Assembly (NCBI GenBank): GCA_963281255.1
Contig: OY725493.1
Span: forward strand, 1,859,550-1,923,549
From: Aphrocallistes beatrix
Lineage: Eukaryota > Porifera > Hexactinellida > Sceptrulophora > Aphrocallistidae
Length of the DNA: 64,000 nt
Reading direction: 5' to 3'
Every line of letters begins with the position of its first letter. The first letter of the stretch is position 1. Below are positions 40,401 through 50,425 of the stretch, piece by piece. The notes under the pieces were generated by a model. It worked only from the letters and a program-made list of their open reading frames with translations, did no database searches and had not been told where the DNA came from. The position numbers and the translations under genes were made by a program.

Positions 40401-42360
40401 AGTCTCACGTGAGAAACTGATCGACAAGATAGAGCGAGAGTATGGACAGGTGCACAGGGTGCAGCTGGCTAAGAAAGACATGGACATTCAGTTCTCTAAA
40501 TCTCGCAGGGAAATAGTAAAGATAGTGCATACTCTATTTCAGGATTTGCAATCAAAAGGTAGGACACTCAAAGAGAACTCAGTCATTGAAAATGAATTTC
40601 AAATAATTTGGGACAGGTGGAAGGAAAAGATAGATATTGAAGAGTTTCCTGCTGATAATATTAATCTTGATCTCCAAAAAGCTCTCATTCAATCACCTAT
40701 CATCAAATCAATGTGTGTTTTACCTAAAAAATCTGCTCTTATTCAGGACGTTACGACTTATCTGGAAATTGGCGAACAGGATTTCAAATTTTTGTCAAAA
40801 ATGAATTCGCCTGAACATTCTGATTCTCATTATTTCACATTCAATGATTTAAACAAAAAAAAAGGAATTCGTGCATACATATCTGATCTATTTCATGGGA
40901 GAGATACAAAAAAAGCTGGACTTAACCAATTTCTGTATATATTAGAGGTGTTAAAAGAAATATCCTATAGGTGTATACAAGAATATTCATCTAGTCTAAT
41001 GCGAGATCAATGTTCTTATGACTCTAACTCATTCTTTGTTGTAATTGAGAAGTGCAATCATATTTTGGAAAATCACAACATTAGTCAAAAAAACAATCAC
41101 CATCAATTCGAGCTTACAACAGACTTCTTCTTTGATTTCATATTCTACCAGTGCTGCAAAACCATTCCAATGTTTCAAGAAATACAAAATAATTTTAGAT
41201 CTAGGACAAGCCTTGATAGTAAATTCAAGCACTTAGAATCCCAGCTCAAAGAGAGCTTTATAAGTCACTGTGATGGAATTCAGTCAGAACATATGTGCGC
41301 AGACGTTATGGCTCAAATAACTACTCAGGGCATGAAAGATTATCTAAATAACGAGGTATCAAAAACATTCCTTTCTTCATTCCAGAACGATCCAGAGCAT
41401 GCCACCATCTATCTACACAAGGATGCTCTGATTCTACACATCCTAAAATACTTAGCACGTCGCAGAGATTTCAATGAGTACATCCGCTACATCATAAACC
41501 CGTTCAACTACATTATCTCCTATATTCAGGATCGCCTTACTGAATACTCGAAAAGAACTCACGTCATTCAAAGTTGTGTGCAAGCTTTACTTACAAAAGT
41601 CAAATCTCTCATTCAGTTATACAAACAAGCAGGCTACAATGCATCACCAGATCAAACGGTCTGTACATCTGTACATAAAATGATTTCTAGTTGGAATAAA
41701 TTCAAAACGGTTTATCATTCTAAAATAAAAGGAAAAGTCCGTAACCTCACTTCTAGCGATTTAGATGTATTGGACGTTCATTCGATATCGAACTATGCAC
41801 AATTCTGTGAATTTTTTTCTCAGGAATTAGATGAATGCGTTCGTACAACTGATTGGACTCTGTGGTTTAAGAGTGTTCTTGAAACTGACAAAACACTTTA
41901 TAAAACGATTACAGATAATCTTCTGGAGTGTCAAACTCTTTGTCCGTTTTGTAAGGAACCTTGTCAACTAGCAATAGGGAAGCATGAACATTATTGCGCC
42001 ACTTTTCATCGTCCAAGTGGACTAAGTGGATGGCGCCATATCGTCACACAAAAAATATCTGCGAAAGAATGCACAACAAGCATTCAGGATAGAGACAGTT
42101 TTTATTATCATGACACTAAATATGAGTATGTTAATTACAGAACAGTGAATGATGAATTTAAATCCTGGAAAATCTTAGCTGAAGATGCTCTAGACTCGAA
42201 GTACTGGCAATGGGTCCTCTACCAATTTCAAGATGAGTTCGTTGACTATTACAATATTGCTAAGAACGAAGCAGTTTCTGTTTGGAGTGATCTCACTGAA
42301 GAGGAGGTAGTCAAGGACCTGGAAGCCCACTACCAGAGTTATTTTTTTAAGAAAAACTAA
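37408..42360 (+). CDS. Very-large-GTPase (VLIG/GVIN1-URGCP family) protein
   Basis: An intronless ORF of 1650 residues. Residues about 170-300 form the family's N-terminal degenerate G-like domain (PIVSFLRMGDCVGSRKSQ, FFHRD, GTVEIAWILPKPE, VILNLRGNA). The main GTPase starts near 645: G1 GTQSSGKST at 651-659, CTRGMFMQ, and DTEGLRAPE with D704. The place of the usual NKxD is taken by HQNVAD, as in this family. The C terminus holds a Cys/His cluster (CPFCKEPCQ, HEHYC, FHRPSGLSGW) shared with VLIG. Coiled, Lys/Glu-rich regions lie between. Vertebrate members are interferon-induced cytosolic GTPases of unclear mechanism. The gene is intact and sits next to the RdRP fusion. Confidence 0.92.
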   Translation: MEEFCKHMDISSQQEITFKTATLISSTDFHVESISLSELPGYMLNRIMTLDSRSRQFPKMIQPLITGVQEELSASNIQKTLLQLEGTTSETNAVHPMDVVIYLFIQCHPIFRQIFVTQLAKCLLSLPLVTSYPSLSEPTFNIFSLKTLYKDFLDENNEPKSFSVVEEKLPIVSFLRMGDCVGSRKSQMLNQIIGIPNYFFHRDQIDSVKKRFFFDGTVEIAWILPKPESQHKTPYVILNLRGNALRLRKQLMFISDVSTLIYIFIPINLCDQDMSRRLGKFHEDFGPKTVYLLYKGDGVSLEPSNVNTSNFLIMIDNKKGNYLPLPKTNLGADSLLIADDIVSRINNVQNILISLTDCASVAKKHSFTVDTNKYNLEFCQSVVDSILQHLSSMNHPQTTANPSGGNGSSISLGEIKKSVLPLQMEAWSEWAKAKRALNKFDLQESEDLETANKLMKKQMKEARNKQLEYLRNPSHFIIKVINHCRSFGSLSGEFYIIWTLLQNEFNSISKQHLPPLYKEYRKWHELSCSYIPSNEGRNSLKKYKDSLIIAAKKIAESSFGIEHVFRELGQIFEAYDWISQSLKKKQIDQNLKFKISKLSDIAAKLLFEGFSFEIVDGDTNHVPITWVMSVLENLAHTIGPDKKIFVLSILGTQSSGKSTLLNIMFGANFAVSSGRCTRGMFMQLFPIENKLSAALGYEYLVLLDTEGLRAPEFSLSSYRRDNEMATFAVGLGDVTIINMPGECHSEVQDILQIIVFAFIRMKQTESRPRCVFAHQNVADTQAKTNLTLARGNLIRTLNKITVSAAEQENLRNLYTQFAEVIEFNPEEDVFYFPGLLEGEPPLCQVAPGYTKMALKLRHHILNAKQNKEGKKFHTVEDWSRKLKSLWKSVICENFVFSYRNALEVQLRRQLDHDLSFWYSRYINAISNLKSERLDALFNSNPEELKEIFNKTSSEITRERMDPKLEIEFQMKLMQEYFVEHENLEVTSHWKANTEMQFKVSREKLIDKIEREYGQVHRVQLAKKDMDIQFSKSRREIVKIVHTLFQDLQSKGRTLKENSVIENEFQIIWDRWKEKIDIEEFPADNINLDLQKALIQSPIIKSMCVLPKKSALIQDVTTYLEIGEQDFKFLSKMNSPEHSDSHYFTFNDLNKKKGIRAYISDLFHGRDTKKAGLNQFLYILEVLKEISYRCIQEYSSSLMRDQCSYDSNSFFVVIEKCNHILENHNISQKNNHHQFELTTDFFFDFIFYQCCKTIPMFQEIQNNFRSRTSLDSKFKHLESQLKESFISHCDGIQSEHMCADVMAQITTQGMKDYLNNEVSKTFLSSFQNDPEHATIYLHKDALILHILKYLARRRDFNEYIRYIINPFNYIISYIQDRLTEYSKRTHVIQSCVQALLTKVKSLIQLYKQAGYNASPDQTVCTSVHKMISSWNKFKTVYHSKIKGKVRNLTSSDLDVLDVHSISNYAQFCEFFSQELDECVRTTDWTLWFKSVLETDKTLYKTITDNLLECQTLCPFCKEPCQLAIGKHEHYCATFHRPSGLSGWRHIVTQKISAKECTTSIQDRDSFYYHDTKYEYVNYRTVNDEFKSWKILAEDALDSKYWQWVLYQFQDEFVDYYNIAKNEAVSVWSDLTEEEVVKDLEAHYQSYFFKKN

Positions 42361-42820
42361 CTCAAAATATTTTCCTTTTGAATACGTAATACGGCTACTA
42401 TTTTAGTACATTTACTCTTTTATTCTAGATTTGATATTTACAAAACTTACATAATTTTATATTATAAGTTTATATTATAAGAACGTTAATGTAGCATAAT
42501 TGATGAGGATCCTCACCCTATATCTTTAGGAGCGGTTTTAAGGTTTTGTATGCATGCCTGCTGAGTAAATACGCCCTTGATTTAATCGTAAAAGCTAAAA
42601 CGTTTTTTCTAGAATGGATCAGTGGATTCTTAGTACAAGTAAACCCAATTTCTCTCAGCTTCATTTTACTGTTTTACAAACCAGGAGGTTTTAAATTAAA
42701 TCACATTTAAATTATTGTTGCTCGACGAGCGATTAGAGATATATATTAAAATTATAATTTTTATTGGGGTTAACTGTATTACAACATTATTTAAGCTCAC
42801 TGCTTGTAGCACTGGTGTGG
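42361..42820. other. Intergenic DNA
   Basis: Spacer before DNAJC8, AT-rich, with no element or ORF recognised. It ends with an acceptor-like CTCACTGCTTGTAG, 11 bases before the ATG at 42821. Confidence 0.5.
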
Positions 42821-43671
42821 ATGGCAGAACAAGGAGCACTTGATGCGTCTAATTCAGAAAATCTAAACCAGCAACCAAACCATGCGGATGGTGCTGATGA
42901 ACATATGCTTACTGATTTCATGTCAGAATTGAAATCGATTGAGAAGCGAGATTCTGTGTTGACAGGAGAAAAACAGATTGAGCGTCTAACCAAACAAGGC
43001 TCCTCTTACTTCAATCTGAATCCTTATGAAGTGTTGCAAGTACCGAATGAGGCGAAGATAGAGGAGATCAAGAAGGTTTACCGGCGTCTCTCTATGATTA
43101 TTCATCCCGACAAGAATATGGACAATAGAGAGAAAGCGCAGCAAGCTTTTGAAGCCCTTAACAAGGCGTACAAGTAAGTGAAGAGCAAGCACGGACATGT
43201 GGAGAATGTATGTGTGTGTATGATGGCTATTTGTATTTGGTTAGACAGTTGCAAGATGAAGAAATGCTAGGACAGTGTCAGAGAGTTATTTCCGATGCCA
43301 AGGCTCTGTGTACCGAGGAGTTGAAGAAGCGACGGAAGCTTGCGAAGAAGCAGGGCAGAGACAAGATCGAGGAGGACGACCCCGTGAAGTACGAGCAATA
43401 CCTGCGGGCTACCACACTGAAGATGTTCGCAGACCTCGAGAGACGAAGACGTGAGCTGGAGATGAAGGAGATGAATGAGAAGAAGCGACAGAGAGTTTCG
43501 GAAATCGAGGAGGAAGAAAAATCTAAGAAACAGAAAGAATGGGACGTAGAGTGGGAGTCTCACAGAGGAGAGCGAGTGTCCGACTGGAGAGATTTCCAAA
43601 AGACCAGCAGTAAGACCAAGAAGAATAAGGCACTCAAACCCCCCAAACTAAAAGTGGAGAAGAGAGTATAG
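42821..43671 (+). CDS. DNAJC8: DnaJ homolog subfamily C member 8 (splicing-associated), 2 exons
   Basis: Exons 42821-43173 and 43245-43671 are joined across a 71-bp GT-AG intron (TACAA|GTAAGT ... TTGGTTAG|ACAG). They give 259 residues; the human protein has 253. The ATG at 42821 (MAEQGALDAS) is preferred because upstream in-frame codons include no ATG. Conserved segments are IEKRDSVLT, QIERLT, GSSYFNLNPYEVLQV, the J-domain HPDKN (the HPD triad is present) and AFEALNKAYK. A Lys/Glu-rich tail follows with EEDDP, LKMFADLE and DWRDFQ. The protein is nuclear and associates with the spliceosome and SR-protein kinase. Confidence 0.95.
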
Positions 43672-44680
43672 GCTGTAGATCTTCTGATAAGGTGACAGTG
43701 ATGCTATGCACTGCATATTCACTAGCTTTACTCATTAAATAATAAATATCTACTTCGTATCGTTGTGATAAGTCGGGGCTTGGGTTAAATAAGGCTAATT
43801 ATATGACGTACTAGGACCCATGCCATTACTCCTCTAGGTGCACCAATCTCTCTCCTCTCTTTATCTTCTCTCCCGTGCTCCTGACAGAGACAGATAATCA
43901 CACAGGCAGTGACTCCATACTCAGCGAAGATGGGAAGCTGCTCCAGAAGGCTCAGAAATGGGTAGGATGGAACTATTGGTTTAAATAAACTTAATTAAAG
44001 TGATTCAATTCAGAACTACGTGCCTACTTGTACATTCTCATTTCACTTTACTCAGCTTTACTCTGTAGTTTGCTATTGATACAATGAATTATTACGTGCC
44101 ACAGCTGTGAAGAAAACTCTACTTCCAGGATTGACTTTGAATGGCAAAGATTGGTACACTAGGATAATCCATACTCTAGTTCGCTTCCTTCATTACTGGA
44201 TCTCCAATAATATGTGCAAACTACAATTCTGAAAATGAGTGTTGGTGTCCGACTTTGAGCCCTGTTTCTGGCCACTGTTGTAGACAAAATGGTTTGACTT
44301 TTTGTGTGGTGCAGCTATGTATAAGATGTGCGCCATTTTTACGATTTACAAAATATATCTTAATTCATCATCACTATTGGTATGTCGCATTTTACGGTTT
44401 CATTATTACCCTTATGTACGAAGCTATTTATCATTAACATATCGCCCAACTGAGTGTAATATAATCTGAATCAGGTTTCACATTCCTAAAAAAAGTTACA
44501 GATATTAACTATTGATTTAATTGAATAATTGAAATATAACAAATAATCCGACATTTACATAAACAAATCACTAGCAGGTATAGATAAATAGAAACGTTAG
44601 GTATCTACGATCATTGATCGACTTAATTAATACATCACTATTAGCATGTTATATCATGGAGCAATCTAGATAAACACATT
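43672..44680. other. Intergenic region between converging genes
   Basis: DNAJC8 on + and the next gene on - converge here. It holds one exon-like segment (43888-43961). The remainder is AT-rich without recognised features. Confidence 0.45.
43888..43961 (+). other. Orphan exon-like segment
   Basis: A strong pyrimidine-rich tract (CCTCTCTTTATCTTCTCTCC, then GTGCTCCTGACAG) precedes a 74-base segment that is less AT-rich than its surroundings. The segment reads without stop in two frames (one gives TDNHTGSDSILSEDGKLLQK) and ends at a donor-like GG|GTAGGA. It looks like a coding exon, but no partner exon was found. It may be an alternative terminal exon of DNAJC8 or a relic. Confidence 0.3.
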
Positions 44681-47600
44681 TTAGCAAAAGTATTTTAGAA
44701 GCATGGCGAAGAAGATTGAGATCAACCCAACAATTATCCAGATAAATCGATACCCTGTCAGCCTTCTGCTTTTCAATCGAAATCTTGACAACTTTTCAGT
44801 GGATAGTTGCAAAAATGTATCTATTTTTAGAAATGGCCACAGAGGTTTAAAATCAATTATGTAAGATTTAAAGTCTCTATTGGCTCCTGCAATGATGAAA
44901 TTCATACTAGATCCAGTTTCCTTCTTTTTCACGATCCGATTTATGATCATATCCATCAAACCGAACCAGTTCAGAAAGTTTGAAATTTTAAATATAAATC
45001 CAAAATGAGAATTTGGATTATATCCCCAATCGAATCCGAAGTATCTTACTGGAGCATTCCTCCAAAGAGATATATAAAGATCAGCTGAGAGGCCTAACTT
45101 CCTAAAATCAGGATCAATCCATGTGCCACACATGTTGAATATATCCTCGCTCGCTCTATTTGGATTGGCTTCACAAAATTGAGTTACCACCCCGAGAAGA
45201 TAGCCACACACCTTATCTGGGGTGAGTACATCAATAGTTAAGGGAACTGATTGTTTTTGTTTATATTCTGGAAGAAAGAAACACACCAAACCATGAAAAG
45301 GTTTCGCACCTGTTTTAGGGAGTTTGACAAGATCTCGATATGGCTCATCTACTCTCTGGATTGCATTCCAGCTTGATTCTTCAATTTGTTCCATCCAGAT
45401 CATGGAAGCCAATTGTACTTCATAAGGAAGGTCGCTGATTATGAAGATGTGGAAATAACCACTAAGTAAATTCTTAATTTCAGCACGAACATGTTTGTAC
45501 TTATTTTTCTGATTAGACATTTCAAAAACGAAATGTTTTAACTCAAAGAATATCTTCCTTTTGGAAATGAATAATTTGTTAAGATTTATGGACAAGATCC
45601 AGCTATCTACGGCTTTCATTACCTCTTCTTCTAGAATGACGGGAAGCTCAAAGGAAACTTTCTTTTTACTGTTTAGCAGCAAATGTTCTGACAAGAATAG
45701 GCGTATATCTTCAGTGTAGTTGGAATATACCCTTGAGAGTTTGGTTTTAGACAGATGTGTCAACACCTGCTGAAGGACTATCCCCACTATATCTGTTTGG
45801 GCACACCACACAGGAACCATGCTCTGACACTTACCCTTGGAATTGCTGAACCCGGGATGCATCACAATATCATTGAATGCTTGTACTTTGCTAGGAACAT
45901 TAGTGTAGTAGGTGATCCACTCGTAGGAGTAGAACGGACTCCAGGTGAGATGAGAGCTAGAGCTTTCTGTCTGTACCATCTCGTTGAGACATGACCATGC
46001 TTCTGTATTAGGATGTCCACGTGGTAATATTATACTGGGGACGAGGCGGTCGGTTGTAAGGAGCTTTGTAAACAGCTGACACCAGGCTGACGTCGTGTCT
46101 ACATCAGTGCAGTTTGTTGTACTCTCCATCACATACACTCCTTCTTCCATGAAGATGAGTTGGCAAGTTTCGACCTCTTTATTGTTGTGTGAGGTCCGAA
46201 TACTGACGAGTGCTCTATCTTGTCGAATAGCTACCTCTAATGGAATCTCGTTGTGAGCACCGAATTGTCGAACTGTATCACTACAAGACAATATGGTCTG
46301 ATTGAATTGAGTTAGAAGAGTTACTGTAAGAAGACCATTTCGATGCTTATTTAGTTTGGTAGAATTTGTTGTAGATTCGCATAAACTGTTCCTCTCATTC
46401 TCTAACAGCTGCACAGTTTTAAGGTGGTAGGCAGGAATGTATCGTTTGTTAATCCATTTCAGTAAATGCATCTTGGCATATCTGAGACGGGCTTCAGTCT
46501 GTTGTGGAGTTAGTTGCCCTCTAAACAGATCATCAACTAAAACTTTACTATGAGAGAACCACAGTGCCCTGATAGACAGATACTTGAGTAGATGCTGATA
46601 TTCCTTGCACTGCGCAAGTGTGTCCTTCAGTTCCCTCTCTGCTACGGCCTCTCTTCTACTTGGCACTCGTACTTGAAGTTGGATGTTGCGTCTGAATATA
46701 TCACGACTATATCCTGACACGACCAGACTTTCCACTGTTTTTTTATTGAATTTATCTTGGCTAATATAATGTTGTATATTTTCTTGTATCTGAACTATTT
46801 CAACATCATCTTTGGTTTTCAAAAGGCGTGTAAGTTTCCGTGGTGAGTTATTTATGTTGTAGTTCTGATAGAGAGCTCTTAACAACAACTGAACCACCTT
46901 GCTTTTCAAGGGTGAATAGATTCTCATTTCCATATAGATTATCCTCTGGGTAATTGAGACTATTGAATTCCTGACCAATGGATTGATACAATCATTCAAA
47001 ATACGGAATAAATCTTGTTCATCAATGTTGCACTCATCTATTACGTCCTCTTCTTTAATCGCCATAAAGTAAAAAGCTGACAACATCGCTTTAACATACA
47101 AATCTTCCCACATATTTTGACTCATATCTTCTGAATGGATCTTTTCAGCTACTTTTTTAGCTAGATTTTCTGTTCCAAGATTTCTAAATCGTTCTGAACT
47201 GTTGTTTTGAGTTGGATTACCAAACTCATTTCTGTGAATGAAGCAGAGAGCAGTTACTATATCTGCAAATAACCGCAATATCTCCGTAGTATATGCTACA
47301 TTGTAGAATATTATGTGGAGTGGAGCTATCAGTTTTTCCTCGAAAACGTACTCTTGACAAGCTTGATAGATGTGTGAGATTTTAGTGAGAGGTCCTTCCA
47401 TCAACAAGTAGTAGAATGCAGCCTTGATTTGTCTAGATTCTTTTGGATAATGAATGGCGAGTCTTCCAGCTGCTGTTTGTGCAAATTGGAGAAGGTATGC
47501 AGCTCTGCTGACAAAAAAACGAACTGATATACTCCTGAAGAATCTATTGATTTCTCTAACTCCTCCTCCTTGAGTCAGAATGAACTCTATCAAGGGTAGC

Positions 47601-49288
47601 GCATAATCAAGGAGTATCCTGAAATCATGAATGCTGTGTACGGTTTTAATTAGACTGGTGGAACAGTCAATGGTTAAACGAATTTTATTTGTGTTGCTTA
47701 TTCCTTCTTGCCCATTCATGATCTGGGAGATGGCAGGGATTATTATATTCAGAATATCTCTTACTGTGACGCAGTTTTCTGCTAGTTTAGTTCCTATAGC
47801 CTCCATCAAGCATTTCACTCCGTAGGTAATGTTCTGAGAGGAGGATACCTCATCATGCATGACAAGCCTCAGGAACGAGCCTAGTATTTCAATTGGATTA
47901 TCCCCAACAATAATCATAGCTCTCGAAAACCTTAATAACGACCTGATTGACTTCCTCTTCGATTTGAGTGATGGATGATGGAAGGAAGCTGTGAATTGGT
48001 TTATAGTTTCAAATATTTCTTCTATTCGTGAGCTTAGAGGCAATCTTTGATAAGTCACGGCAAACTTTAAGCTATCACGCGCTATCGAATAGTCTAACGT
48101 CCCTAATGAAGTGGTGTCTATCGTCTGGTATAATGTTGACACATATGGACAGATCGGAATGTCCCTTTCTAGGCATCGCATACCAGAGAGCAGAAGCAGG
48201 TTAATAATTTCTTCCAGCTGGTTTATGTGAATGTTAGAAATCCTCACTATCTTAACAACTCCTGCTGGAATTTGTTGCAAAAATTGAATGATATCTTGGC
48301 GTGTGGATTGTTTAGAGTTGACGGACAGAGCCGTCAGTACGAAATTCAGAATCCTGCTTGGAATTCCAGACTTCCTTTCCACTCGTCCCAGCATTTCTCC
48401 CATTAATTCAGATGCAGTATCAATTAATTGATGTGAAAATTCGGATACTGTATATTTTCTGTTTATTTCAGGATTCCCGTTTTTCAAAACTATTCGGAAA
48501 ATCTCTTCGACTGATTCTTTTATATTGTTTGAATATTTGAGGCTAGCAACTAGTTTATATACTTGCTTATTCAATGGCTCTAGAAGCTCTTCACTCTCTC
48601 TGCTTGTTGCATCTCCACTGAACTCATCTCTCCAGCTCTTATAACATATTTTAACCAATTCTTCTAATCTTTCTTCAGCTAGATTTCGCCCTTCCAATGC
48701 TTCTACTAACATTCTAGCATCTCTATGATTTTCCCAGTCAAGTAAGACTTGTTCCATTGATATGACTGTCTTATTATTTTCCAACTTTCCTCTTAGATCG
48801 CGCATTAGTTCTGCTACTTCTTTCCTTGATGTTATATCTTCTTTAATAAGAAATAATTTAGTATCCAAATTCTCTAAAATTTGTCTGAAATGACGGAGAA
48901 TTACCGAGAACAGTTGGGAATTATTCACTGAATACGTCATATTGTCAACAACAGCTTTATAGCATTGTTGTTGTGAGTCCTTTGAAATATATTCATTCGA
49001 GACATTCTTTAGCAGAGCATTCAACATGTCTTCCCACAGCACAATATTGGTTTTTATTTTTACGACCACTGTTTCCTCAATCTTGTAGTGGATCCGATTA
49101 TCATGTGAATCAATGGATTTGACTGCATCTCGTACCAATGAAGCTGAAGCTAAACTTACAATGTCCAAAATATTCAAATCATCATGATGTTCTTCCAATT
49201 CATGATATTTGATAGTTAAGAGCTTTTCTACGGCAGATATTAGATGCTCAAATGGAATATACTCGAATTTAAGTTGAGTTAGATCCAT
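44681..49288 (-). CDS. 1535-residue tail-anchored protein of unknown family
   Basis: An intronless ORF on the minus strand. The first in-frame ATG is at 49288 (MDLTQLKFEY); the eight codons upstream start only with TTG. About the first 1000 residues are helical without recognised motifs. Near 1387-1405, CGTWIDPDFRKLGLSADLY resembles the acetyl-CoA-binding turn of a GNAT acetyltransferase (P.fR..G), but the R/Q-x-x-G-x-G/A signature is imperfect, so this is a weak suggestion. The last residues (about 1512-1533, FIWIIVGLISIFFAMLL) form one hydrophobic segment at the very C terminus, as in tail-anchored membrane proteins. I do not recognise the family and assign no function. Confidence 0.8.
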   Translation of the reverse strand: MDLTQLKFEYIPFEHLISAVEKLLTIKYHELEEHHDDLNILDIVSLASASLVRDAVKSIDSHDNRIHYKIEETVVVKIKTNIVLWEDMLNALLKNVSNEYISKDSQQQCYKAVVDNMTYSVNNSQLFSVILRHFRQILENLDTKLFLIKEDITSRKEVAELMRDLRGKLENNKTVISMEQVLLDWENHRDARMLVEALEGRNLAEERLEELVKICYKSWRDEFSGDATSRESEELLEPLNKQVYKLVASLKYSNNIKESVEEIFRIVLKNGNPEINRKYTVSEFSHQLIDTASELMGEMLGRVERKSGIPSRILNFVLTALSVNSKQSTRQDIIQFLQQIPAGVVKIVRISNIHINQLEEIINLLLLSGMRCLERDIPICPYVSTLYQTIDTTSLGTLDYSIARDSLKFAVTYQRLPLSSRIEEIFETINQFTASFHHPSLKSKRKSIRSLLRFSRAMIIVGDNPIEILGSFLRLVMHDEVSSSQNITYGVKCLMEAIGTKLAENCVTVRDILNIIIPAISQIMNGQEGISNTNKIRLTIDCSTSLIKTVHSIHDFRILLDYALPLIEFILTQGGGVREINRFFRSISVRFFVSRAAYLLQFAQTAAGRLAIHYPKESRQIKAAFYYLLMEGPLTKISHIYQACQEYVFEEKLIAPLHIIFYNVAYTTEILRLFADIVTALCFIHRNEFGNPTQNNSSERFRNLGTENLAKKVAEKIHSEDMSQNMWEDLYVKAMLSAFYFMAIKEEDVIDECNIDEQDLFRILNDCINPLVRNSIVSITQRIIYMEMRIYSPLKSKVVQLLLRALYQNYNINNSPRKLTRLLKTKDDVEIVQIQENIQHYISQDKFNKKTVESLVVSGYSRDIFRRNIQLQVRVPSRREAVAERELKDTLAQCKEYQHLLKYLSIRALWFSHSKVLVDDLFRGQLTPQQTEARLRYAKMHLLKWINKRYIPAYHLKTVQLLENERNSLCESTTNSTKLNKHRNGLLTVTLLTQFNQTILSCSDTVRQFGAHNEIPLEVAIRQDRALVSIRTSHNNKEVETCQLIFMEEGVYVMESTTNCTDVDTTSAWCQLFTKLLTTDRLVPSIILPRGHPNTEAWSCLNEMVQTESSSSHLTWSPFYSYEWITYYTNVPSKVQAFNDIVMHPGFSNSKGKCQSMVPVWCAQTDIVGIVLQQVLTHLSKTKLSRVYSNYTEDIRLFLSEHLLLNSKKKVSFELPVILEEEVMKAVDSWILSINLNKLFISKRKIFFELKHFVFEMSNQKNKYKHVRAEIKNLLSGYFHIFIISDLPYEVQLASMIWMEQIEESSWNAIQRVDEPYRDLVKLPKTGAKPFHGLVCFFLPEYKQKQSVPLTIDVLTPDKVCGYLLGVVTQFCEANPNRASEDIFNMCGTWIDPDFRKLGLSADLYISLWRNAPVRYFGFDWGYNPNSHFGFIFKISNFLNWFGLMDMIINRIVKKKETGSSMNFIIAGANRDFKSYIIDFKPLWPFLKIDTFLQLSTEKLSRFRLKSRRLTGYRFIWIIVGLISIFFAMLLKYFC

Positions 49289-50417
49289 ACGGATTATCTG
49301 ACGTTTCCTCAAGTGGTGTGTGGTGTTTATATAATGTTCGAGTAGGTGTAGAGGCCATTATGCCCGATTAAATGTGAATATACTTGTATACTCTAACCTG
49401 GAACACCTACGAGAAATTTTTTTTTTCTTCTCATTCACTAGATCGTAGATACCCAAATAAAAGATAATGATCACATGCAACACAACTAAAGAATTAAATC
49501 TCTACGTACACTTGTTGAGGTTTAATATGATTAGATCTCTATTTCTTGAAGTTATGGAAGAAAAAAATTATTTAAAAAATTATTTAGTTTCTCCAGGAAA
49601 TAGTGTTCAGGGAGTATGATTCACGATGACACTGGACTGGATCCGTCAGTTGGATATAACCCATATATGTATATATATATATATATACACGTATATATAC
49701 AATCATCGCATTAATAAGATATACTTTCGTATCTTTCGAGTAAAACTAGCGAATATTTATATGATCTATAGCTAGCTAGATTCCAGAAAAGCAGGAGCCG
49801 AATGTAAGAAATCCTGTCCTTTACAATGACGCTAGCTGTTGGCAATTTCGATTTGTGCTTGCTCACATGTACATGTATAAAATAATAGAATATAGTATGA
49901 TATAAATATACTAATCGTATGCATCAGTGAATGAAAGGATCGTGGATTTTATCTGGAACGGAAAGAACTGAACACAGGAAACCTAAGGGATTTGCACTAA
50001 ACGAACGGAGCGAATACCAGCAGTTTCCGAACGATGGATGAACGGAACGGAATGAACGAGCGACCAACCTACCCCCATGCACGTGAACTGAACGAAAGCG
50101 AGTCCTCCCGATTCTCGAGTGACCTCCACCCAAGGGAGTTACCGAAGGTGCAACCGCCTTGGCAGGACTCGCCGGCTTGCCGAGTCTCATATCTAGCTGT
50201 GCTGGATGGAGACCATAAAATTAAGAAAAGGAGAGGCGTGGGGGAGCGGTTACTTTATTTGTTCTTATTTACACAAAAGACGAAAAAAGGGATTAAATCC
50301 TGCGTAGAGTAAAACTACATGATGTAACTCTGTGTAATATGTTGCATCAGTATGTTGGAATATTGCATGGAAATAGAACTTATTCTATTTTCATGCAACA
50401 GTTGCGTTGCGTCGTGT
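49289..50417. other. Intergenic DNA with AT microsatellite
   Basis: An (AT)n microsatellite lies near 49668-49690. Between 49940 and 50230 a GC-richer stretch with repeated GAACGGAA/GAACG motifs holds a 92-codon ORF (50034-50312) without recognisable features. It may be a degenerate repeat. I call no gene. Confidence 0.45.
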
Positions 50418-50425
50418 ATGGTGGC

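Noticed and set aside
50034..50312. 92-codon ORF with a GC-rich stretch
   Set aside because: No recognisable features and built from short GAACG-type repeats; not supported as a gene.
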